Positions 26,651 through 35,413 of a stretch of 64,000 nt of DNA are shown piece by piece. Source of the stretch: RHLJ01 sp965222205. GTDB taxonomy: Bacteria > Bacteroidota > Rhodothermia > Balneolales > Balneolaceae. Position 1 is the first letter of the stretch, and each line of letters opens with the position of its first letter. Both the position numbers and the translations under genes were made by a program. The notes under the pieces were generated by a model. The model was given only the letters and a program-made list of their open reading frames with translations. It was not told the origin of the DNA and did not search any database. The stretch spans positions 310,001 to 374,000 of the forward strand of contig OZ244932.1 in assembly GCA_965222205.1 (NCBI GenBank). The letters run 5' to 3'.

Positions 26651-29644
26651 ATGCGCTTCGTTGTCAAAAGCAGCTTCTTACTTTATCTCTTTTTTTTGAT
26701 TGGAAATCCTGTCCACGCTCAGGATCTTCAAAAAGCCTCTACCTCTCACTATGAACGAGGGATTTCTCTCTACAATGAAGGCTTCTTCGAACAGTCCGTT
26801 GTTCAGCTCAGGACGTTTAATAACCAACACCCTAAACATGAATTGGGGATTTCATCAGATTACTACATCGCACGAGCCAAAACAGGAGCAGATTCGGCAA
26901 ACATAGAATCTTACTACCAGGAATTTATTCTGGAATATCCCGGAAGTGACCTCTCGGTAATATTGCTTAAAGATCTGGGACACCGATTTACCGATAATGG
27001 CAATTATGATGAAGCCATCGATTACTACAATCAGGCGGTAGACTCCTGGATGGGGAAAACTAAAGCAGCCGAAACACTCTACTGGGTAGCTGAAGCTGCT
27101 GCCGAGAAACAGGATTACAGGCAATCAAGAAGCTATTTTTTCAAGCTTGCTGAAGAATATCCTCAGTCGCATTGGGCACCAAAAGCACTATATGCCAGAG
27201 GTAGACTATATCTCACCGAAAATGAATATGATTCCTCAGCGATAGCTTTTGAGTTGCTCAAATCAAGATACCCCAATAACCCGATTACAAGAAGAGTAGG
27301 TACAGCACTTGGAGAATCTTATTACCAGCAAGGAAGATTTCCGGAAGCTATCGAAGCGTTAAATGCACAGATGCCTTATCTGGACGATCAGTCTAAAATA
27401 AAAGCACTGTTTTTGATGGCTGAAGCACATAACTACTTGGGGAATTATAATGAGGCTACTAAGGATTACCTGCAGTATATAAATATGACTAAAGGAACAG
27501 AATTAGAAGCTGCTGCGCATTACGGATTGGGATGGTTGTATCACAGGCAGGGAGTATATCATTGGGCGGCACAGTCATTTGAGAAAGCGATTTCGGGAGA
27601 TAATGAACTTTCAAGAAAGGCAACCTATTATGAAGCGGTAAATCACAAGCTGGCAGGTAATTTTCAGCGTTCGATGGATACCTTCCAGCAGTTTGGTGAT
27701 AACTACAAATCCGGACTTTGGGTTGAAGAAGCGTATTACGAGTGGGCGATTTCTGCTTTTGAAGGCGGGAGCTATGGAGAATCGATTGAGACTTTACTAA
27801 CACTGGTTCGAAATCAGGAATCGTTGAAAGATCCGGGAAAGATTTATACTATGTTGGGGGAGGCCTATTTTGCAAACAACGAATTTACCCGTGCAACTCA
27901 GGCGTTCGAAGAGGCAGAAAAAGTAGGTGACATCGATCCGGCGCTTAAACGTCAGGCGCGTTTTCAAAAGGCATGGATTCTGTTCAGAAACCAGGCGTAT
28001 GAGCAGGCGCAACCAATCTTTGAATCTGTGTATGCCGAAGCACCTAATACTGAGTTGGGAGAAGAAGCTTTATTCTGGAGCGCCGACAGCTATTATAAAC
28101 TCGATCAGTTTTCTAATGCAGCTCGTCGTTTTGATATGTTTATCAAAAACTACCCGGATAATGAGATGGTAGGAGCTGCCAAATATTCATTAGGTTGGAG
28201 TTATTTCAAAACCGGTCAGTATGATCTGGCTGTGGGACCGCTTGAGGATTTCCTGAACAACTATGAAGCGCCTCCGATCGCTTTATTTCCCTATGATATT
28301 GACACGCAGCTTAGAATCGGAGATGCCTACTATGCGCTCGGAGAATATCGTGATGCAATTAGGTTCTATAATCAGGCAATTGGAGCTGAACCCGGAGGAG
28401 ATTACGCGATGTTTCAGGTAGCAAATAGTTACTATCGCTCGAATCGAACATTCGAAGCAGTAAGTAATTTTCGAAGGATGCTTAGGATTTATCCATTCAG
28501 CCGACTTCGGGAGCAGGCTCAGTATAATGTAGCTTACATTTACTTGAATACTTCTAACTATTCTCAGGCGATTGAAGAATTTCAAACTGTTATTAACCGT
28601 TATCCCGGAACCGACTGGGCGGCCCGTTCACAATATAATATCGGGGATGCATACTACAACGCAGGTGAATATAATCGTGCCATTGATGCCTACAAAAAAG
28701 TACTGGATAACTACCCGCGAAGCAGATACATCATCGAAGCTATCAATGGGATTCAGTATGCGCAGCTTTCTTCAGGTGGACAGGATTCCAGCTCGGTAAT
28801 TCTGGAAGATTTTTTGGGTGATAATCCGCAAAGCTCGACTGCGGATCGACTTCGATACAGACAAGCTGAAACCGTATTTCAAACCGGAGATTATGAAGGA
28901 GCGATTCGGGAATTTCGACAGTATCTTCGGGTAACAAATTCTGATGCTCTGGCCCCCGAGGCTTATTCAAATTTAGGCGAATCATATCGACAACTAGGTC
29001 AGATTGATCGCGCAATCAGCTCCTATCAAACCATTGTGGATGATTATCCTAATGATGGTCAGGTACCTTCTGCATTGACTTCTCTTGGGCTCTTGTACTA
29101 CGAGCAGGGCGAATATGAAACCTCTCATGGCTATTTCAATCAATTATTGAGAACGGCTAGTCGTTTTGCACAAGAGGCTTATATTGGGATGGGGAATGCG
29201 AGTCTGGCTCAAAATGAGCTCGAAACAGCTCGCGAAGAATATGAAAGCGCCCTGGAAGTCAATCCCGGCAATGAAGCAGCGAGTGTTGGATTAGGAAAAG
29301 TTGCCAGAGCTGAAGCGAATTACGAAGAAGCTCAGAATATCCTGGCTCCAATAGCAGAAAGAAATACCACAGATATTGGCGCTGAAGCTCAGTTCTTTCT
29401 AGGCAGACTTCAACAAGACCAGAATAACTTTGAAGCAGCTATCGCTGAATACGCTAAAGTAAAAGTGCTTTTCGAAGCATTCGATAACTGGGTTTCTTTA
29501 GGGATGTACAATTCTGCTGAATGTAATATTCTACTTGGAAACCGTGGAGATGCACTAGCTATTCTCAATGAAATCGTCGAAAACTATCCGGGAACAGAAG
29601 CTGCTTCCAAAGCTCAGGCATTGATTGACCAGACGGATTCTTAA
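26651..29644 (+). CDS. Exported tetratricopeptide repeat protein, 997 aa
   Basis: A signal peptide (residues ~1-24, ending VHAQ) precedes an almost continuous solenoid of TPR-like units, recognisable by repeated A-x-x-x-(Y/F)-x-x-x-(L/V) helices and Y-P turns (YDEAIDYYNQAV, YNRAIDAYKKVLDNYPRS, YEGAIREFRQYL, NFEAAIAEYAKV). Many units have the Y-P-x-S/N spacing of YbgF/BamD-type repeats. The mature protein is probably periplasmic, a scaffold for envelope machinery. It is the last gene of the co-directional run before aroA; a 175-base gap with a palindrome separates them. Confidence 0.85.
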   Translation: MRFVVKSSFLLYLFFLIGNPVHAQDLQKASTSHYERGISLYNEGFFEQSVVQLRTFNNQHPKHELGISSDYYIARAKTGADSANIESYYQEFILEYPGSDLSVILLKDLGHRFTDNGNYDEAIDYYNQAVDSWMGKTKAAETLYWVAEAAAEKQDYRQSRSYFFKLAEEYPQSHWAPKALYARGRLYLTENEYDSSAIAFELLKSRYPNNPITRRVGTALGESYYQQGRFPEAIEALNAQMPYLDDQSKIKALFLMAEAHNYLGNYNEATKDYLQYINMTKGTELEAAAHYGLGWLYHRQGVYHWAAQSFEKAISGDNELSRKATYYEAVNHKLAGNFQRSMDTFQQFGDNYKSGLWVEEAYYEWAISAFEGGSYGESIETLLTLVRNQESLKDPGKIYTMLGEAYFANNEFTRATQAFEEAEKVGDIDPALKRQARFQKAWILFRNQAYEQAQPIFESVYAEAPNTELGEEALFWSADSYYKLDQFSNAARRFDMFIKNYPDNEMVGAAKYSLGWSYFKTGQYDLAVGPLEDFLNNYEAPPIALFPYDIDTQLRIGDAYYALGEYRDAIRFYNQAIGAEPGGDYAMFQVANSYYRSNRTFEAVSNFRRMLRIYPFSRLREQAQYNVAYIYLNTSNYSQAIEEFQTVINRYPGTDWAARSQYNIGDAYYNAGEYNRAIDAYKKVLDNYPRSRYIIEAINGIQYAQLSSGGQDSSSVILEDFLGDNPQSSTADRLRYRQAETVFQTGDYEGAIREFRQYLRVTNSDALAPEAYSNLGESYRQLGQIDRAISSYQTIVDDYPNDGQVPSALTSLGLLYYEQGEYETSHGYFNQLLRTASRFAQEAYIGMGNASLAQNELETAREEYESALEVNPGNEAASVGLGKVARAEANYEEAQNILAPIAERNTTDIGAEAQFFLGRLQQDQNNFEAAIAEYAKVKVLFEAFDNWVSLGMYNSAECNILLGNRGDALAILNEIVENYPGTEAASKAQALIDQTDS

Positions 29645-29668
29645 TCTATTTAGAGATTTTTCTTTCTG

Positions 29669-29695
29669 GTCATCCTGGATCAGGTCCGGGATGAC
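29669..29695. repeat. Palindromic intergenic repeat (GTCAT type)
   Basis: Arms GTCATCCTGGA (29669-29679) and TCCGGGATGAC (29685-29695) form an 11-bp stem with one G-T wobble and a 5-base loop. It belongs to the same family as the elements at 31565, 31644, 35005, 35085, 35170 and 49820. There is no T-run, so it is not a classical terminator. Confidence 0.65.
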
Positions 29696-29819
29696 AACAA
29701 GGTAAACCTGGTTCTTTATCAAGGAATACGAAACTAAATACCATTTCCTTGAAACATTCCTTTCCCGAATTCGCTAAATTCACCCGCCCAATAAACGAGA
29801 AAGTCTACCACATTCATTA

Positions 29820-31109
29820 ATGATTAAAACCGTTGCACCCGCCGATTCTTTAAGAGGAACAATCACTCCACCACCGGATAAATCCATTTCTCAGCGGGCG
29901 GCTATTTTCTCTTTGTTACATGATGGTGTTTCGGTTATCAAAAATTATTCTCCTGCTCAGGATCCTCAGAGTGCATTGGCTTGTGTGGAACAATTGGGTG
30001 CAGAAGTTTCTCAGATTGATGATGTGGTTTCCATTGAGGGAACCGGCAGATATGGAATCCGTCCGTTATCGGATGAACTGGATTGCGGGAATTCAGGAAC
30101 GGCAATGCGTTTACTTGCAGGAGTGCTGGTTGGAGTGGGAACCGGAGTAAAATTGATTGGCGATCCTTCACTTTCTTCCCGGACAATGAAACGTATTATT
30201 GACCCACTTGAGGATATGGGTGCACACATCTTAGCCAGAAACGGCGTTTATGCTCCCTTATTCGTAACCAGAGAAGATCCGCTAGTTCCGATGGATTATG
30301 AACTGCCAATTGCCAGTGCTCAATTAAAATCCTGTATTCTTCTGGCGGGATTGTTTGGAGAAACTCCAACCCGGGTCATCGAAACGTTACCCAGCCGGGA
30401 TCATACAGAACGACTTTTGAATTTACCTGTCGAAGCAAAAGGTGGAAAGAAAATTATCTCTGCTTCGCTCGAAGACGAAATTCCAAATCAGAGCTACATC
30501 ATTCCTGCAGATTTCTCCGCAGCAGCCTTCTGGTTGGTGGCAGGTTCCATTATAGAAGATTCTGAAATCAAACTGGAAGCAGTGGGGTTAAATCCAACCC
30601 GAAACGCATTGTTGGGAATCCTCAAGAAAATGGGAGCGGACATCACCATTGAAAATGAACGGATGGAAGGGGCGGAGCCGGTTGGAGATATTGTTGTGAA
30701 ATCTGCAGAATTAAGATCCATTCAGATTGAAGAAGAATTGATCCCTAATTGTATTGATGAACTCCCCATTATCGCGGTAGCCATGACTTTTGCTTACGGA
30801 ACCTCAGTAATCTCCGGAGCAGGTGAACTTCGTCACAAAGAAACAGATCGGATTATGGCTATTGCCAAAATGCTGAAGGCAGTGGGAGCTAACTACGAAG
30901 AAATGGAAGATGGTTTAGTAATTCGTGGTAATCCTGATTTCAAATTCAAATCCGGTCGCTTCCGAAGTTTCCATGATCATCGCATTGCCATGGCTTCTGC
31001 TATTCTATCCCTCAAAGGAAGCGACGATTCCCAAATTGAAGATGCCGAATGCGCAGCAGTTTCTTATAAAGGTTTTTGGGATGATTTAGAGGTGTTAGTT
31101 AATGGTTAA
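29820..31109 (+). CDS. aroA: 3-phosphoshikimate 1-carboxyvinyltransferase (EPSP synthase)
   Basis: AroA joins shikimate-3-phosphate and PEP in the sixth step of the shikimate pathway. The 429-residue protein has the expected length and all signature blocks: PPPDKSISQRAAI with the substrate Lys and Ser/Arg, CGNSGTAMRL, SSRTMKR, ASAQLKSCILLAGL, SRDHTERLL, the catalytic DELPIIAVA region, and RHKETDRI, FHDHRIAMA near the end. ATG at 29820 gives the normal N-terminus. No other aro genes are adjacent. Confidence 0.96.
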   Translation: MIKTVAPADSLRGTITPPPDKSISQRAAIFSLLHDGVSVIKNYSPAQDPQSALACVEQLGAEVSQIDDVVSIEGTGRYGIRPLSDELDCGNSGTAMRLLAGVLVGVGTGVKLIGDPSLSSRTMKRIIDPLEDMGAHILARNGVYAPLFVTREDPLVPMDYELPIASAQLKSCILLAGLFGETPTRVIETLPSRDHTERLLNLPVEAKGGKKIISASLEDEIPNQSYIIPADFSAAAFWLVAGSIIEDSEIKLEAVGLNPTRNALLGILKKMGADITIENERMEGAEPVGDIVVKSAELRSIQIEEELIPNCIDELPIIAVAMTFAYGTSVISGAGELRHKETDRIMAIAKMLKAVGANYEEMEDGLVIRGNPDFKFKSGRFRSFHDHRIAMASAILSLKGSDDSQIEDAECAAVSYKGFWDDLEVLVNG

Positions 31110-31123
31110 CAGAGATTAGTTAA

Positions 31124-31558
31124 TTGGAAGAAAACCACATTCATATTTATCTAAAGCTCTATGAGTTTGAACATCATCCTGATGAAGTGACCAAGATACT
31201 TGAACTAGAGCCAACAAAGTCAGGAGTTAAAGGCGAGAAGTTTTTTATAGGGAATAAAAAAAAAGAATTGGAAAGAGAATATGATTCGAATTGGTGGGAA
31301 TACAAAGAAACTCACCTTACTAAAACTAAATGGAAACAAACCTATGTGGATGATTTTATTAAGCGAATCATTTTTCCAAGAAAAAAACTAATCAAAAGGA
31401 TCACTCAGCAAGGAGTAGGAGAGTTATCAATCGTTCCGTATTACTATCATGAATGGAATCTAGGATTTGATTTCAATCCGGAAATACTCAAAGCTATAAC
31501 TGATTCAGGACTTGTTTTAGATATGGATATCTACTGCTTTAATAAAGAAAAAGAATAA
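31124..31558 (+). CDS. DUF4279 domain protein
   Basis: The 144-residue protein matches the DUF4279 pattern: an N-terminal strand (HIHIYLKLYEFEHHPDEVTKIL), EPTKSGVKGEK, a central W-x-Y segment (NWWEYKE), and a final strand block (LSIVPYYYHEWNLGFDFNPEILKAI). The function of the family is not known to me; members are small soluble proteins often scattered in accessory regions. It starts at a TTG 14 bases after aroA, is clearly more AT-rich and Lys-rich than aroA, and is followed by palindromic repeats, suggesting a later insertion. Confidence 0.7.
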   Translation: MEENHIHIYLKLYEFEHHPDEVTKILELEPTKSGVKGEKFFIGNKKKELEREYDSNWWEYKETHLTKTKWKQTYVDDFIKRIIFPRKKLIKRITQQGVGELSIVPYYYHEWNLGFDFNPEILKAITDSGLVLDMDIYCFNKEKE

Positions 31559-31564
31559 GTCGTC

Positions 31565-31664
31565 ATGCTGAACTTGATTCAGCATCTGTAGGGTGTGAAC
31601 CTTAAATCTGAATCTATTTACATCAAAGTATCAAATCACACAGATCCCGGATCAAGTCCGGGAT
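31565..31664. repeat. Pair of facing palindromes (GTCAT ... ATGAC unit)
   Basis: Hairpin 1: ATGCTGAA (31565-31572) with TTCAGCAT (31578-31585). Hairpin 2: ATCCCGGA (31644-31651) with TCCGGGAT (31657-31664). Hairpin 1 is preceded by CGTC and hairpin 2 is followed by GAC, so the unit starts GTCAT and ends ATGAC in inverted order, as at 35005-35105 and 39199-39281. Confidence 0.65.
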
Positions 31665-31714
31665 GACAGCAATTGGGATATGTAATTTGGACATTATTTT
31701 TTCAACTCGTTCCG

Positions 31715-31747
31715 ATATCATTCCCAAACTCTGCTTGGGAATGATAT
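31715..31747. repeat. 13-bp perfect inverted repeat
   Basis: ATATCATTCCCAA (31715-31727) and TTGGGAATGATAT (31735-31747) pair perfectly around a 7-base loop, just beyond the stop codon of the GIY-YIG gene. It lacks a T-run in either direction; it may still help end transcription or be part of the local repeat family. Confidence 0.6.
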
Positions 31748-31750
31748 TAA

Positions 31751-32161
31751 CTATTTACTATTCTCTATCTCTTCAATTATTTTTGATAAAGTTTCACTAA
31801 GCCGAGTTGCAGCTAAGGATCTTGCAGCTTTTTTTTGAACCCTGAACATTCTTTTTTGATGATATTTTAGACACAGTTCTTTTATTTCACTATCTGAAAT
31901 ATTTTCAAACCATTCACCCTCGATTCTCTTAATTCTATTTTGTTTGTGCAAGTATTTTTCTAAACCTTTTGCGTCAGCCAAGCTATTCGGGGTTCTAAAC
32001 GTGGATGATATCTTGAGAGGTAGGGAGCTTTCTTTCTGCAATTCTTTTAGCCTTCTTTTTGGATCACTAGAAAATCCAATTTTCGCTAAGTCAGAATTTT
32101 GTTTTCGAATAATATATATCCACAGACCAGATCTAGATTTCGCTTTCTGATTTCTATTCAT
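31751..32161 (-). CDS. Small GIY-YIG/T5orf172-type nuclease-like protein
   Basis: A protein of about 136 residues. The N-terminal half carries a T5orf172/MUG113-type GIY-YIG core: GLWIYIIRKQ, then LAKIGFSSDPKRRLKEL, in which IYI and KIG are the two GIY-YIG strands and the RR pair holds the catalytic Arg. EGEWFENI follows, with the Glu expected late in the domain. The C-terminal half is basic and helical. Such domains cut DNA in homing, phage or mobile-element contexts. I place the start at the ATG at 32161; a TTG two codons upstream is also possible. It is AT-rich and flanked by palindromic repeats. Confidence 0.7.
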   Translation of the reverse strand: MNRNQKAKSRSGLWIYIIRKQNSDLAKIGFSSDPKRRLKELQKESSLPLKISSTFRTPNSLADAKGLEKYLHKQNRIKRIEGEWFENISDSEIKELCLKYHQKRMFRVQKKAARSLAATRLSETLSKIIEEIENSK

Positions 32162-32458
32162 AACCAAAAATAAAAATTACTTACTCTTTAACAAATACTA
32201 ACACTTTCTCGATCAAGCCTGACTGAACGTAGCCATGCCTTCCAAAGTCTTTTACAGCGGGCAGGTCGTTTCGGATAAGGCAGGTCCGGGATGACAACTT
32301 GGTACTCCATCAGGGGTAAAGGCACCCTTCTTCACTCTTCATTCATTGCTCTTACTTCTTAGTTCGGGGTATAACATGTCAGGGTGTCAATACGTCAGTT
32401 TCTCAAAACCGAACCTTTCTTGGCATTGTGCTTGCTTTACTCACACTGAATTTAACTA
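32162..32458. other. Intergenic region between the nuclease gene and hsp20
   Basis: About 300 bases with no gene. It holds a degenerate fragment of the GTCAT palindrome family near 32260-32297 (GGTCCGGGATGACA, one arm only) and the sigma-54-like promoter of hsp20 at 32420-32436. Two imperfect TGTCA copies occur at about 32378-32393 (TGTCAGGGTGTCA). Confidence 0.5.
32420..32436 (+). promoter_or_regulatory. Sigma-54-like -24/-12 promoter of hsp20
   Basis: TGGCA (32421-32425), six bases, then TTGCT (32432-32436): this matches the TGGCAC-N5-TTGCA consensus, with the invariant GG and GC 10 bases apart. The predicted transcript start near 32447 lies just before the ATG at 32471. No sigma-54 activator gene is in the window. 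Confidence 0.55.
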
Positions 32459-32470
32459 ATGGTGAGCGCT

Positions 32471-32905
32471 ATGTCAGACTTCTCAGAATTTGGAATCGAA
32501 ATTGAAAAGCATCTTTCTAAGATTGGAAAGGATGTGCAACAGTTCATGGAGAAGGTTGTTCCTCTTACAAACGAGGATAAAGACTTTGCCCCCGACTGCG
32601 ACATCGTGGAAAGCGATGACGAATACAAGATTCTTCTGGACCTTCCGGGACTTGCAAAAAAGGAAATCGGAATTGCTCTGAAGAATAATGTGCTTACCGT
32701 GAAAGGCGAGCGTGAAATTACAGCCGGTGAAGGTGAAGAATTTAAACGTCAGGAGAGAAAGCGTGGAGCATTCGCCCGTTCTTTTGCACTACCTGAAAAC
32801 GTGAACTCTGCGGAGATCAGCGCAAGCTTCAGGAATGGAGTATTAACGGTGTCTATGCCAAAATCAGATAAGTTGAAAGACACTACTTCTATTCCGGTGA
32901 ATTGA
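32471..32905 (+). CDS. Small heat shock protein, Hsp20/alpha-crystallin family
   Basis: About 144 residues: a short N-terminal arm, the alpha-crystallin domain (CDIVESDDEYKILLDLPGLA to GVLTVSMPKSD) and a C-terminal tail with the I-P-V motif (TSIPVN) that docks between dimers. sHsps hold unfolded proteins for refolding by DnaK, whose gene follows by 91 bases, a fitting pair. Two in-frame ATGs exist at 32459 and 32471; GGTGAG lies suitably upstream of the second, and a start at 32459 would leave a very short leader after the predicted promoter. Confidence 0.92.
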   Translation: MSDFSEFGIEIEKHLSKIGKDVQQFMEKVVPLTNEDKDFAPDCDIVESDDEYKILLDLPGLAKKEIGIALKNNVLTVKGEREITAGEGEEFKRQERKRGAFARSFALPENVNSAEISASFRNGVLTVSMPKSDKLKDTTSIPVN

Positions 32906-32996
32906 AATCAAGGCACAGAGGAGCAAAGGCACAAAGCCTTCCTCAAAAGAATATCAAACAAGAAAACAGTAAACAGACATAAATAGATTTAGACCA

Positions 32997-34925
32997 ATGG
33001 GAAAAATCATAGGAATTGACTTAGGAACTACAAACTCATGCGTTGCCGTAATGGAAGGTAACGAGCCTGTAGTGGTTCAGAATGCTGAAGGTGGACGTAC
33101 AACTCCATCGGTTGTGGCATTCAGTAAAGATGGAGAACGGTTAGTTGGAGCGCCTGCAAAACGACAGGCAATCACTAACCCTGACAAAACCGTCGCTTCT
33201 GTAAAGCGCTTTATGGGACGTATGTTCAACGAAGTGAAAGAAGAAACCAAGCAGGTTGCTTATAAAGTGGTTAAAGGTGATGATGGCACCGCGCGTGTTC
33301 AGATTGAAGACCGTAAATATGCGCCACAGGAAATTTCAGCGATGGTTCTTCAAAAAATGAAGCAAACTGCTGAAGAGTATTTAGGCGAAAAAGTAACTGA
33401 AGCTGTAATTACGGTACCTGCTTACTTCAACGATGCTCAACGTAAAGCAACTCAGGAAGCCGGAAAAATTGCCGGACTTGAAGTAAAGAGAATTATTAAT
33501 GAGCCAACTGCAGCAGCCCTGGCTTATGGATTGGATAAGAAAGATATCGACCAAACTATCGCAGTATATGATCTTGGTGGTGGTACATTTGATGTTTCTA
33601 TCCTGGAACTCGGTGATGGTGTATTTGAAGTTAAGTCGACCAATGGTGATACCCATCTTGGTGGAGACGACTTTGACCAGTTACTCATCAACTTCTTAGC
33701 GGATGAGTTCAAAAAATCAGAAGGTGTTGACTTAAGAAACGACGCCATGGCGATGCAGCGGCTAAAAGATGCTGCTGAGAAAGCGAAAATTGAGCTTTCA
33801 AGTTCACAGAAAACAAATGTGAATCTTCCGTTCATCACGGCAACTCAGGAAGGTCCGAAGCACTTGAATGTGGATATCAGTCGTTCAAAATTCGAGCAAC
33901 TTTCCGACGCTCTTGTGAAGAGATCTATCACTCCATGTGAAAAAGCACTTAAAGACGCAGGATTGAGCAAAAGTGACATCGATCAGGTAATTTTGGTAGG
34001 TGGATCAACCCGTATTCCAAGAATTCAGGAAGCAGTAAAAGAATTCTTCGGAAAAGAGCCAAGCAAAGGCGTAAATCCTGATGAAGTTGTAGCTGTTGGT
34101 GCAGCCATTCAGGGCGGTGTTCTTTCTGGTGATGTCGAAGATGTTGTTCTTTTAGACGTGACTCCACTAACATTGGGTATTGAAACGCTTGGTGGTGTTA
34201 TGACCCCCCTTATTGAATCGAACAGCACCATCCCAACCAGTAAGTCACAGGTATTCTCTACTGCCGCAGATAACCAAAGCAGCGTGGAAATCCATGTACT
34301 TCAGGGAGAGCGTGCTCAGGCGGCTTCAAACAGAACGCTTGGACGTTTCCACTTGGATGGAATTCCACCGGCACCACGTGGTATGCCGCAAATTGAAGTA
34401 ACTTTCGACCTTGATGCTAACGGTGTAATCAACATTAAAGCACAGGATAAAGGAACCGGTAAAGAGCAAACTATCCGTATCGAGTCTTCTTCAGGATTAT
34501 CTGATGAGGAAATCGAAAAAATGAAGCAAGCTGCCAAAGATCACGAGGAAGAAGACAAGAAGATTCGTGAGAAAGTAGAGAAAATGAATCAGGCAGATGG
34601 TCTGATATTCTCAACTAAAAAGCAGTTGGATGAGTACGGCGATAAAATCTCCGATGCTAACAAAACAGCCATCGAAGATGCAATCGCTAAACTTGAAGAA
34701 GCACACAAAGCAGAAAACCTTGAGGAAATCGACACAGCCATCGAGGCGGTAAATACTGCATGGTCAGCTGCTTCTCAGGAAATCTATGCAGCTTCTCAGG
34801 AAGAGGCAGCAGCAGGTGGAGCCGAAACAAACGGCGAAGCTTCTGCTGAGGATACAAAATCTGAAAGCGATGAAGCAGTAGATGCCGACTTCGAAGTTGT
34901 AGATGACGAAGACGACAAGAAGTAA
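32997..34925 (+). CDS. dnaK: Molecular chaperone DnaK (Hsp70)
   Basis: The 642-residue protein is a full-length DnaK: N-terminal ATPase domain (GIDLGTTNSCVAV; AVYDLGGGTFDVSILE; LVGGSTRIPRIQ), linker DVVLLDVTPLTLGIE, the substrate-binding domain, the helical lid, and an acidic tail ending DDEDDKK. It refolds proteins with DnaJ and GrpE in the cytoplasm; neither partner gene is adjacent. It follows hsp20 with 91 bases between, so it may be read from the sigma-54-like promoter as well as from its own. No CIRCE inverted repeat is visible upstream. Confidence 0.98.
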   Translation: MGKIIGIDLGTTNSCVAVMEGNEPVVVQNAEGGRTTPSVVAFSKDGERLVGAPAKRQAITNPDKTVASVKRFMGRMFNEVKEETKQVAYKVVKGDDGTARVQIEDRKYAPQEISAMVLQKMKQTAEEYLGEKVTEAVITVPAYFNDAQRKATQEAGKIAGLEVKRIINEPTAAALAYGLDKKDIDQTIAVYDLGGGTFDVSILELGDGVFEVKSTNGDTHLGGDDFDQLLINFLADEFKKSEGVDLRNDAMAMQRLKDAAEKAKIELSSSQKTNVNLPFITATQEGPKHLNVDISRSKFEQLSDALVKRSITPCEKALKDAGLSKSDIDQVILVGGSTRIPRIQEAVKEFFGKEPSKGVNPDEVVAVGAAIQGGVLSGDVEDVVLLDVTPLTLGIETLGGVMTPLIESNSTIPTSKSQVFSTAADNQSSVEIHVLQGERAQAASNRTLGRFHLDGIPPAPRGMPQIEVTFDLDANGVINIKAQDKGTGKEQTIRIESSSGLSDEEIEKMKQAAKDHEEEDKKIREKVEKMNQADGLIFSTKKQLDEYGDKISDANKTAIEDAIAKLEEAHKAENLEEIDTAIEAVNTAWSAASQEIYAASQEEAAAGGAETNGEASAEDTKSESDEAVDADFEVVDDEDDKK

Positions 34926-34952
34926 GGCTTAGTTTTACTTCTTTAGAAATTC

Positions 34953-34987
34953 AAAGCCCTGTGCAATTTTGTACAGGGCTTTTTTTG
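34953..34987 (+). terminator. Rho-independent terminator of dnaK
   Basis: AGCCCTGT (34955-34962) and ACAGGGCT (34973-34980) form an 8-bp stem around a 10-base AT-rich loop, followed directly by a run of T. It lies about 30 bases after the dnaK stop. Confidence 0.92.
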
Positions 34988-35004
34988 TGCACTTTATTGA
35001 CGTC

Positions 35005-35105
35005 ATCCTGAACTCGTTTCAGGATCTTTGTGAAATCTGAATTTTTGTTTAAGGGTATTACATAGATCAAAGCCTTTCCATAAGATCCCGAAATAAATTC
35101 GGGAT
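35005..35105. repeat. Pair of facing palindromes (GTCAT ... ATGAC unit)
   Basis: Hairpin 1: ATCCTGAA (35005-35012) with TTCAGGAT (35018-35025), preceded by CGTC. Hairpin 2: ATCCCGAA (35085-35092) with TTCGGGAT (35098-35105), followed by GAC. The architecture is the same as at 31565-31664: outer GTCAT/ATGAC ends, inner GGATCT/AGATCC sides facing each other. Confidence 0.68.
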
Positions 35106-35169
35106 GACCTGTTTGCACTTTTGAAGTTTTCGTAAAGAGATTTTGTCATAGAATTACCTAACACCTATA

Positions 35170-35190
35170 ATCCCGGACTTGATCCAGGAT
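35170..35190. repeat. Single GTCAT-family palindrome
   Basis: ATCCCGGA (35170-35177) and TCCAGGAT (35183-35190) pair with one G-T-type mismatch around a 5-base loop, followed by CT. It is a lone half of the paired units nearby. Confidence 0.55.
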
Positions 35191-35413
35191 CTTTCTGGTG
35201 TCTCAATTCCCTGTAAACGAGAGACCAAAGCCTTTCAACAGATTATAAGCGGCGTTCTTTTTATCGGAACTGATTCATCTTCATAAAGGAATATTTGCAC
35301 TTTAGTGATATCCATAATTTGTTTTTCAAATTCATAGATTTATTTTCAAGGCAGAATAAGGGCAACACACTAATAGATATTTTCGTGCACTAACTAACAT
35401 CAAAATAAAAGCG

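Larger units (their letters stand above)
34926..35413. other. Intergenic region after dnaK
   Basis: Almost 490 bases without a gene. In order it holds the dnaK terminator, a facing palindrome pair (35005-35105), a single palindrome (35170-35190), and an AT-rich leader of the DUF4412 gene. No small RNA or ORF can be supported. Confidence 0.6.

Noticed and set aside
31715..31747. Rho-independent terminator for the GIY-YIG gene
   Set aside because: The stem is strong, but no T-run follows on either strand; it was listed as an inverted repeat instead.
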